6,031 nt of DNA, taken from NCBI GenBank assembly GCA_947176435.1, contig CAMWQH010000040.1, forward strand, positions 1 to 6,031, written 5' to 3'. A model generated the notes under the pieces. That model made no database searches and was not told where the DNA came from. It saw only the letters and a program-made list of their open reading frames with translations. The position numbers and the translations under genes were made by a program. Of this stretch, positions 1 through 6,031 are shown piece after piece (position 1 is the stretch's first letter; every line of letters begins with the position of its first letter). This stretch comes from an uncultured Mycoplasmataceae bacterium. Its GTDB lineage: Bacteria; Bacillota_I; Bacilli_A; Mycoplasmatales; Mycoplasmoidaceae.

Positions 1-2698
1 AAAATTCTCTACAAGTGAAATTACAAAAATATGAATTGATTTTTTTGAATCTAAAAATCATTTGTTTGTTGCACCTAAATCATTAATTCCTGTTAATGAC
101 CCATCATTATTATGAATTAACTCTGGTGTAGCCACTCTTAAAGATTATTTTTCAGGAAAAACTAATCCTCCTAGTCAAAGACTAGTAAATGTTCAAAAAG
201 CAATTAGAACAAATGATATTTTAAATGTTGGCATAACTGCAAGACATCACACTTTCTTTGAAATGTTAGGTAATTTTTCAATTGGTGATTATTTTAAAGA
301 AGAAGCTATTGAATTTGGGTTTGAACTTTTAACAAAAAGATTTGAAATTCCTTTAAATAAACTTTATATTACAGTATTCCAAGATGATCTAGTCGGTTTT
401 AATAAATGAGTTAGTTTGGGTATTGATCCAAAAAGAATTATTAAAGGAAATAGGGACCGTAATTTTTGAGATGTAGGTCAAGGACCTTGCGGTCCTTGCA
501 CTGAAATTTATTTTGATCGTGGAGAAAAATATGATCCAAATAAATTGGGTGAAAAATTAATTTTTGAAGATATCGAAAATGATCGTTATGTAGAAATTTG
601 AAACATTGTATTTAGTCAATTTAACAATGACGGTAACAATAACTATGAAGAATTGGCAAGAAAAAATATTGATACAGGTGCTGGGTTAGAAAGATTGGCT
701 TGTATTTTTCAAGATGTACCAACTAACTATGATGCAGATAATTTTCAATATGTTATTAAACAATTAGAACAATTAACTACAAAGAAATACGATATGAATG
801 CTTATTTCTTTAATGATTTAGTTCAAAAACAAATTAACCATGATTACATTGTCATTGTTGATCACATAAAAGCGAATATGTTTGCAATAGCAGATGGAGC
901 AACTCCTTCAAATAAAGAAAGGGGTTCTGTATTAAGAAAATTGATTAGAAGAGCAATGGTATGTGCTAGAAGACTTGAAATCAGTAAATCTTTCATAATG
1001 ATTGTAGTAGAAGCTCTAATTAATGTAATGAAAGACTTTTATCCTTATCTTGTTGAAAACAAGGAAAGAATTATTAGGGTCTTGACTTCTGAAGAAACAT
1101 TATTTAATAAGACATTAGATAATGGTTTTGCTTTATTCAAAAAAGCTCTTAATGAAAATAGAATTAATGCTGAAGTTGCCTTTAAATTGACTGAAACGTA
1201 TGGTTTTCCTTATGAAATTGTTGAAGAGTTAATTTCTAGTCATAATCTAAAAATTGATAAAAAAGATTATGATCAAAGAGTAAAAAAACACCAAGAAATT
1301 TCTAAATCAAAAAATGACATTAAAGGTATGATGTCTCAGAATGCGACATTATTAAATTTTAAAGAAAATTCAACATTTGATTATGAATTAAAAGAAATCA
1401 ACAATGCAAAAATAATTGGTTTATTTGATGAAGGTTTTAACCAAATAAGTGAATTAGACACAAATGGATGAATTGTATTTGACAAGACTCCTTTTTATGC
1501 TACAAGTGGTGGACAAATGCACGATAATGGTGAAATATTCATTAACAACACATCAATTGAAGTAGATGATGTTATTAAAGGACCAAACGGTCAGCACTTT
1601 CACCATGTCGAAAATTCTCATTTATTAAAACTCAATGACTATGTAGATTTAAAAATTAATCAACACCAACGTGAATTGACAACAAAAAATCACTCTACTG
1701 AGCATTTGTTGCACAAAGTATTAAGGGAATTAGTAAGTAAAAACATTAAGCAAGAAGGTGCTTTTAAATCTGCAGAAAAAGTAACATTCGATTTTGCTTG
1801 TGATTATCACTTAAATAATGAACAAATACTAGCTATTGAAAATAAAGTTAATGAATACATTAACTTGGCTAGAGAAGTGAAAGTAAATATTACCGATATT
1901 GATACAGCTAAAAAAATGAATGCAGTTGGTCACTTTGAAGAAGTGTACAAAAAGATTGGTGGTAAATTAAGAGTCGTTGACATGAATGGGATTACATGCG
2001 ATATCTGCGGTGGTACTCATGTACATAACACAAAAGATATTGAACAATTCATGATTACTAAATTCTATAGTGTTGGTGGTGGAATGTATCGTATTGAAGC
2101 AATCACTTCAAACGAAACTATTAATAAATACTTAGAATCTAATATCAAAAATATTAAGCAAAAAATTGATTTGATGAATCAAACACTTTCTAAAAACAAT
2201 GTTATTGATAAAGAATACAATAGTATTCTTAATTCGATTTCATACGAAATAAATTTAAAAAATTATCATACTTTAACAACTAACTTTGATCAGTTACTAA
2301 AAATTTATAATACTTTAATTCTTAAAGTTAATAAACAAAATTCTAATAAAGTTATTAATGATATAAAACAAACATATAAGCAATTACCAAACAATTCTAA
2401 ATATTTAGTTGCTGAATTTAATGAATTAGACAATAAAACTATTTCATCAGCATTAACAGAATTAATTAATGAAGATAAACAACATGTGTTTATTGCTTTA
2501 AATAAATTTGAATCAAAAACACAATATGTTTTAATGGCTAATAAAGAGTTTTGCTCAAAAAACAGTTTTTCTTGCAACAATTTAATTAAAGAAATTAATA
2601 AACTTACGAACGGTTCTGGTGGTGGAAGAGACACTTTTGCTCAAGGTGGAACTACAAAAACATTTAATTTAAATTTATTAGAGTCAATTTTAAAATAA
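1..2698 (+). CDS. alaS: Alanine--tRNA ligase (AlaRS), missing only the first few residues
   Basis: Cytosolic class II synthetase that charges tRNA-Ala and hydrolyses mischarged Ser/Gly-tRNA-Ala. The frame begins at base 2; 898 residues are visible, a normal family length. The visible start (KFSTSEITKIW) aligns with the usual AlaRS N-terminus. Base 1 is an 'a' ending the preceding codon, so at least two codons lie outside. Numbered from the first visible codon: motif 2 region ARHHTFFEMLGNF near 80-92, PCGPCTE near 163-169, motif 3 NIDTGAGLERL at 222-232. The editing domain has TPFYATSGGQ near 496-505, metal-ligand HxxxH at H564/H568, and CxxxH (CGGTH) at C669/H673. The C-Ala tail GGGRDTFAQGG lies at 873-883, so all domains are present. 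Six in-frame TGA codons (32, 113, 407, 467, 599, 1469) fall where tryptophan fits, for example NFW at residue 156; there is no TGG. No terminator separates it from lon, so some read-through is possible. Confidence 0.97.
479..498. repeat. Perfect 8-bp inverted repeat inside alaS
   Basis: CAAGGACC (479-486) and GGTCCTTG (491-498) are exact reverse complements around a 4-base loop, an unusually GC-rich hairpin for this AT-rich sequence. It encodes the conserved GPCGPC stretch of AlaRS, so protein constraint can explain much of it. No T-run follows, so it is not an intrinsic terminator. A role in mRNA folding is possible but unproven. Confidence 0.6.
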
Positions 2699-2700
2699 AA

Positions 2701-2727
2701 TTAGCACTCTCACTTGTTTTGTGCTAA
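2701..2727. promoter_or_regulatory. CIRCE operator (HrcA binding site) upstream of lon
   Basis: The left half TTAGCACTC (2701-2709) matches the CIRCE consensus exactly. After the standard 9-base spacer, the right half TTGTGCTAA (2719-2727) matches GAGTGCTAA except for its first two bases. The outer seven bases of each arm (TTAGCAC/GTGCTAA) are perfectly complementary. CIRCE is the operator of the heat-shock repressor HrcA in Gram-positive bacteria and mollicutes, where it precedes chaperone and protease genes. Its place just before lon fits that role. The hrcA gene is not in this window. Confidence 0.9.
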
Positions 2728-2730
2728 AAT
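2701..2730 (+). promoter_or_regulatory. Probable lon promoter, embedded in the CIRCE element
   Basis: TGCTAAAAT (2722-2730) is an extended -10: a TGn followed by TAAAAT at 2725-2730. TTAGCA (2701-2706), 18 bases upstream, shares four of six bases with TTGACA. Both elements are part of the CIRCE arms, so bound HrcA would cover the core promoter. Transcription would start near 2737, giving a leader of about 20 bases. The -35 is weak, and TAATAT at 2730-2735 is an alternative -10. The start site is inferred. Confidence 0.6.
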
Positions 2731-2744
2731 AATATTGTCTTAAT

Positions 2745-2751
2745 AGGAGGA
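2745..2751 (+). promoter_or_regulatory. Ribosome binding site of lon
   Basis: AGGAGGA is a near-perfect Shine-Dalgarno sequence ending four bases before the ATG at 2756. It is much stronger than the lipoprotein's site and fixes the lon start codon, which also matches the expected N-terminus of the family. Confidence 0.9.
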
Positions 2752-2755
2752 CAAT

Positions 2756-5062
2756 ATGTTTAAACCAATATTAATTACAAGAGGAATAGTGATTTTTCCT
2801 TCAATATCTGATAAATTAGATGTTGGACGTGCTAAATCATTAGCATCAATAAATGTTGCTAATAGTTCAGAAGATAAAAGAATCGTCTTAGTTTCTCAAA
2901 AAGATCCTGCTTTAGATGATCCACAATTTGAGGATTTATATCATGTAGGTACATTATGTGAAATAACTAAAGTTATTCAAGCAGAAGATGGTTCATTAAA
3001 AGTAAGTTTAAAAAGTTTAAAAAGAATTAAGCTTCTTGATATTGATGAAAAAGATGGTGCATTGTATGCGAACTTTGAACCATTAAAAGATACAAATACT
3101 AATTCAACTGAAATATCAGAAAAGATTAGGAATCTTTTTAGCGCTATTTCAAGTGATACTTCTGATATGAGCGCAGAAGATTCAAAAAAATTAAAAGCAA
3201 TATTTAATGGAACAAAAGCTTATTCAAATTCAAAAATTGTTGATAATGTTGCAAGTTACTTACCGATTAGTATTAATAAAAAACAACAAATTTTAGAGGA
3301 AATAGATTTATCTAAACGTTTAGACATTGTTTTATCTTGTTGTATTAATTCTGATCAAATGTTAAAAGTTGATCGTGAAATTAATAAACGTATTAATGAT
3401 ACATTATCTAAACAACAAAAAGAATTCTATTTAAGAGAAAAAATGAGAGTCGTTAAAGAAGAATTAGGAGAAATTTCTTCTAAAGAAAACGATGTTAACA
3501 ACTTAAAGAAAAGAGCTTTAAATAATCCTTATCCTCAACATATTAAAGATCGTGTTATTTCTGAATTAAATAGAATCGAGGCAGGAAATAACCCACAAGA
3601 ATCGGCAATTAATCGTTCTTACGTTGAATGGTTATTAGATTTACCATGATGACAATTATCTACAAATAATTCTGATCTTAAAGCTGTTGAAAAAACTTTA
3701 AATGAAAGTCACTATGGTCTTGAAAAAGTAAAAGAAAGAATTATTGAATATTTAGCCGTTAAAACAAGATCACCAAATTCAAAAGCACCGATTATTTGTT
3801 TGGTAGGTCCTCCAGGAGTTGGTAAATCTACATTAGCTTATTCAATTGCTAAAGCATTGAATAAAAAGTTTGTTAAGATGTCTTTAGGTGGTGTAAGGGA
3901 TGAAGCTGAAATCAGAGGACACCGTAAAACTTATATTGGTTCAATGCCTGGACGTGTTATTAAGGCAATGAAGCAAGCTGGAGTAGTTAACCCATTATTC
4001 TTATTAGACGAGTTAGATAAAATGACTTCAGACATGAGGGGTGATCCTGCAAGTGCGTTGCTTGAAGTATTAGATATTGAACAAAATTCTAAATTTAGTG
4101 ATAACTATATTGAAGAAGATTATGATTTATCTAAAGTTATGTTTGTAGCAACCGCAAACTATCCTGATCAAATTCCTGCTCCTTTATATGATCGTTTAGA
4201 AATCATTGAATTAACTTCATATACTGAAAGAGAAAAATTAGAAATTGCAAAGCAATATTTAATTCCAAAAATTTTAAAAGACTCTTGTATTGATACAAAA
4301 GAACTTAAATTTACAGATGAAGGTATTCTTCATATGATTAGACATTACACTAGAGAAGCTGGTGTTCGTGAATTAGAACGTTTAATTAGAAAAATCGCAA
4401 GAAAATATGTTGTTAAACAACAACACAAAAACATTAAAACAGAATTAGTAGATAAAGCAGTTGTTTTAGAAGATTTAAAGAAAGAAATTTTTGAATATAA
4501 CACTAAAGATGAAAAATCATTACCAGGTGTTGTTAACGGAATGGCATATACATCTGCTGGTGGAGATTTGTTACCAATTGAAGCTACTTTCTTCCTTGGT
4601 AAAGGAAATATAGTGATTACCGGAAACTTAAAAGAAACAATGAAAGAATCAGCTTCTGTAGCTCTTGGTTATGTGAAGGCAAATGCTAAAAAATTTGGGA
4701 TTACCAATATTGATTTTAGTAAGATTGATATTCATATTCATGTTCCTAGTGGGGGAATCCCTAAAGATGGTCCTTCTGCAGGTGTAACATTAACTACTGC
4801 AATCATTTCAGCATTAAGTAAAAGAACAGTTCCAAATACCATTGCAATGACTGGAGAAATTACTCTTCGAGGTAAGGTGCTTATTATTGGAGGTGTAAAA
4901 GAAAAAGTAATTTCAGCATTTAGAGGTGGGGTTAACGAGATCTTTATCCCTAAGAATGATGAAAGATATTTAGAAGATGTTCCAGCGGAAGTAAGAAACA
5001 AAATTAAATTCCATTTAATTGAACATTATGAAGAAATTTACAAAACAATATTCACTAAATAA
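2756..5062 (+). CDS. lon: ATP-dependent Lon protease (LonA type), heat-shock regulated
   Basis: Cytosolic AAA+ serine protease that unfolds and degrades damaged and regulatory proteins as a ring-shaped hexamer. The protein is 768 residues, normal to slightly short for the family. The LonN substrate-binding domain (about 1-190) opens with ITRGIVIFPS and LDVGR. A helical segment (about 190-290) contains KQQKEFYLREKM and EELGE. The AAA+ module has Walker A GPPGVGKS at 351-358, Walker B LLDELD with D418/E419, sensor-1 N468, a probable arginine finger R480 and sensor-2 R538. The protease domain (about 585-768) carries the catalytic serine S674 in PKDGPSAG and lysine K717 in GGVKEK; their 43-residue spacing equals the E. 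coli S679/K722 pair. All catalytic residues are present. Two consecutive TGA codons (3647-3652) encode W298-W299 after LLDLP; a standard-code reading would wrongly split the gene. The one other Trp, W292, uses TGG. Expression is probably repressed by HrcA at the overlapping CIRCE. Confidence 0.98.
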
Positions 5063-5075
5063 TCCTTAAGCTATA

Positions 5076-5094
5076 TCATATAATACTTATATGA
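5076..5094. promoter_or_regulatory. Candidate promoter (TATAAT) inside a perfect 8-bp dyad
   Basis: A consensus TATAAT lies at 5079-5084, just after the lon stop. It sits within the exact inverted repeat TCATATAA (5076-5083), spacer tac, TTATATGA (5087-5094). No convincing -35 is visible at the right distance, which is common in mollicutes. If active, it would start RNA near 5091, upstream of the structured leader and the lipoprotein gene. The dyad could be an operator for an unknown dimeric regulator, or simply a weak hairpin at the 3' end of lon mRNA. Confidence 0.45.
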
Positions 5095-5148
5095 CAAAGA
5101 ATTCTCTAGTTATATATGGTACTAGAAAATTAGAGCTTGTATCTAATT

Positions 5149-5181
5149 TCTGTTAGGTTTTTTGACCTAGCAGATTTTTTT
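5149..5181 (+). terminator. Rho-independent terminator between lon and the lipoprotein gene
   Basis: CTGTTAGGT and ACCTAGCAG form a nine-pair RNA stem with one G-U pair; T5149 and A5174 can add a tenth pair. The loop is six bases (5159-5164), and the stem is followed by an uninterrupted run of seven T at 5175-5181. This is the classic intrinsic terminator form. It would end lon transcripts and, if the lipoprotein promoter lies upstream, would also act as an attenuator for that gene. Confidence 0.85.
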
Positions 5182-5196
5182 GTCTACATGATTAAA

Positions 5197-5204
5197 AAAG
5201 GAAA
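5197..5204 (+). promoter_or_regulatory. Ribosome binding site of the lipoprotein gene
   Basis: AAAGGAAA precedes the ATG at 5207, with AAGGA ending four bases upstream of it. It supports this start, which also places a proper lysine-rich signal peptide at the N-terminus. The stretch lies just outside the terminator stem, so the hairpin would not hide it directly. Confidence 0.75.
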
Positions 5205-5206
5205 AT

Positions 5207-5857
5207 ATGAGTAAAAAATTAATTAAAACTTTAGCAAGTATAACTTGCGGATTAGGGATAGCATTATCAATTCCTTCTTTTGTATCTAGTTGTGGAAAAT
5301 CTTCATATGATCATCTTGACCCTAATTATGATGAATATGATGATATCCCTACTTCTGCAGCAGATTTTGAAGTTAATGAACAAGATATAATAGGTTTTTC
5401 TACATTAGGTAAAAGTAAGTTTTCTGAATGACAAAATAAAAAATTAAATGATTTAAAATTTATTCCTTCTGAAAATGCTCATTGTTATGCTCTTACTAGA
5501 CTTGGTGGTGAATATTGATACTATTCAACTCCTGATTTTATTAAAGCAGTAGTTTTACCACCAGAAATTGATGCATGTAAATCTTATTACAATAGAAATT
5601 CAATAGCCTTCAATTATGAGCTTGAAAAAATAACATTTGAATCAAATTCATTTAGTTTTTGGGGATTCAATGGATCTAGTGCTACTGATTATGGAGCTTT
5701 CGATACTTCTTCTATGTTAAATACAATAGTATTTTATGGTAACACCATTAATATTTGTAGTACAGAAGGCGAAACCATATCAACAAATCCGTTTTTTATC
5801 ATGCTGGTGAAAGCGCTACAAAAGAGCGTGTGGTTTATTTTAAGGATTCTTCATTAA
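5207..5857 (+). CDS. Surface lipoprotein with BspA-like leucine-rich repeats, frame broken near its 3' end
   Basis: As read, 216 residues, counting TGA at 5429 (W75) and 5516 (W104) as Trp; W152 uses TGG. The signal peptide has lysines at 3, 4 and 7, a hydrophobic core, and the lipobox VSSC at 26-29, so C29 should be lipidated and the protein anchored outside the membrane. An acidic, tyrosine-rich linker follows (about 33-60). The middle contains degenerate repeats of the form AF...L..I.F: DFIKAVVLP (110-118), AFNYELEKITF (134-144) and AFDTSSMLNTIVF (164-176), resembling LRR_5/BspA-type repeats seen in adhesion or surface proteins. That family call is by eye only. After six T at 5792-5797 this frame yields a basic 19-residue tail with codons unlike the rest (CTG, GTG, GCG, AGG) and stops at 5855-5857, while a convincing C-terminus continues in another frame. 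No specific function or gene name is recognised. Confidence 0.8.
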
Positions 5858-5934
5858 CAAACGCACAGAAACAAGCATTATTTGATACTCTTGGAAAATT
5901 AGGTCTAGATACAACTATTTGAAAATACAAATAA
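5791..5934 (+). other. Displaced C-terminal part of the lipoprotein (out of frame)
   Basis: In the frame starting at 5791 (gtt) the sequence reads VFYHAGESATKERVVYFKDS, then an amphipathic helix, and ends IWKYK with stop TAA at 5932-5934. It has a TGA-Trp at 5920-5922, as in the other genes here. FYHAG...VVYF repeats the F...hydrophobic-F pattern of the upstream leucine-rich repeats, so it looks like the next repeat. Its frame is closed upstream by TAG at 5758-5760 and has no start of its own, so it is not an independent gene. Adding one T to the run at 5792-5797 joins it to the upstream part in a 242-residue protein. Confidence 0.8.
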
Positions 5935-5976
5935 ATCAACCTTTTAAAAACAAGCCAAATTAATTTGTAAGAAAAA

Positions 5977-5992
5977 TTTATTAATTAATAAA
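5977..5992. repeat. 16-base perfect AT palindrome
   Basis: TTTATTAATTAATAAA equals its own reverse complement. It lies between the lipoprotein gene and the final terminator. Being pure A/T in an AT-rich spacer it may arise by chance; no function is assigned. Confidence 0.5.
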
Positions 5993-5995
5993 TAA

Positions 5996-6026
5996 AAAAA
6001 ACTACATTTTATTCATGTAGTTTTTT
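5996..6026. terminator. Strong, probably bidirectional intrinsic terminator
   Basis: CTACAT (6002-6007) and ATGTAG (6015-6020) form a perfect stem around a seven-base loop. It is extended to 12 pairs by A runs on the left (5996-6001) and six T on the right (6021-6026). The T run serves the + strand, and the A run gives a T run on the - strand, so it can end transcription both ways. It closes the lipoprotein unit and may also serve a convergent gene beyond the window. Confidence 0.88.
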
Positions 6027-6031
6027 ATTAG

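Larger units (their letters stand above)
5091..5206 (+). promoter_or_regulatory. Structured leader of the lipoprotein gene: three abutting hairpins, possible attenuator
   Basis: Three inverted repeats follow one another with no unpaired base between them. The first is TCTAGT (5105-5110)/ACTAGA (5121-5126), loop 10. The second is AAATTAGA (5127-5134)/TCTAATTT (5142-5149), loop 7. The third is CTGTTAGGT (5150-5158)/ACCTAGCAG (5165-5173), loop 6, followed by seven T. An alternative pairing, CTCTA (5104-5108) with TAGAG (5131-5135), would break the first two. The last T of the run is 5181 and the lipoprotein ATG is at 5207, leaving too little room for an ordinary promoter after the terminator. 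Either transcription starts upstream and must pass the terminator, or the gene is poorly expressed. No known riboswitch class was recognised. Ligand and mechanism are unknown. Confidence 0.45.

Noticed and set aside
1469..1516. alaS as two genes, with a stop at 1469-1471 and a new start at 1517
   Set aside because: The frame is continuous and the codon is TGA. Reading it as Trp joins GWIVFDKTPFYATSGGQ, the expected start of the editing domain.
2305..2634. 109-codon open frame on the minus strand inside alaS
   Set aside because: It is antisense to the conserved C-Ala domain of alaS, resembles no family and lacks a convincing ribosome binding site.
3647..3799. lon as a pseudogene interrupted by two stops
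   Set aside because: Both are TGA in a table 4 organism, and the bases between the two halves encode expected Lon sequence leading into Walker A in the same frame.
4738..5001. 87-codon open frame on the minus strand inside lon
   Set aside because: It is antisense to the Lon protease domain around the catalytic serine and lysine; a by-product of the conserved coding strand.
5091..5181. Known riboswitch or T-box in the leader (TATATGG loop reminiscent of purine riboswitches, TGGTAC reminiscent of a T-box)
   Set aside because: The purine-riboswitch joining segment with its UUUCUACC-like core and the third helix are absent. The T-box core and specifier stem are also absent, and the leader is too short.
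5162..5190. Promoter with TTGACC (5162-5167) as -35 downstream of the terminator stem
   Set aside because: At the proper spacing the -10 would be TACATG, a poor match, and the -35 lies inside the terminator hairpin. It cannot be fully excluded.
5188..5214. 8-codon open frame starting at ATG 5188 and overlapping the lipoprotein start
   Set aside because: There is no ribosome binding site before it and the sequence is mostly the lipoprotein's own Shine-Dalgarno region; best explained by chance.
1..6031. Mobile element, CRISPR array, tRNA/rRNA genes or a defence system
   Set aside because: No transposase-like frame, regularly spaced direct repeats, cloverleaf or rRNA-like sequence was seen. 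The space is filled by three genes and short regulatory gaps.

Overview
The window comes from an AT-rich mollicute (Mycoplasma/Malacoplasma/Ureaplasma-type). The decisive evidence is the genetic code. Two conserved housekeeping genes, alaS and lon, are continuous only if TGA is read as tryptophan. Eleven in-frame TGA-Trp codons are visible (6 in alaS, 2 in tandem in lon, 3 in the lipoprotein region) against only two TGG-Trp codons in the same reading frames. The base composition, the short intergenic regions and the lipoprotein with a VSSC lipobox fit the same group. The alaS protein looks most like AlaRS of the pneumoniae-type mycoplasmas; genus and species cannot be fixed from the sequence alone.

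Layout, all on the + strand: (1) 1-2698, alaS, nearly complete, lacking only its first two or so codons. (2) 2699-2755, a 57-base gap holding a CIRCE operator (HrcA site) laid over the probable lon promoter, then a strong Shine-Dalgarno. (3) 2756-5062, lon, complete, 768 residues. (4) 5063-5206, a 144-base gap with a TATAAT box inside a perfect dyad, then three back-to-back hairpins, the last being an intrinsic terminator that ends only 25 bases before the next start codon. (5) 5207-5934, a surface lipoprotein gene with BspA-like leucine-rich repeats, whose last ~46 codons are displaced into another frame after a run of six T. (6) 5935-6031, an AT palindrome and a strong, probably bidirectional terminator.

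How the parts work together: alaS is protein-synthesis housekeeping. lon is the ATP-dependent quality-control protease, and its CIRCE element points to heat-shock control by HrcA. The lipoprotein is a separate, probably surface-exposed unit. A terminator lies between lon and the lipoprotein, too close to the lipoprotein start for a normal promoter to fit after it, so this leader may be an attenuator. The frameshift at a homopolymer could be a phase switch, a decayed gene or a sequencing error.

No mobile element, CRISPR array, tRNA or rRNA gene was seen, and no multi-gene novel system. The most promising undescribed element is the structured leader at 5076-5181, followed by the frame break in the lipoprotein gene.
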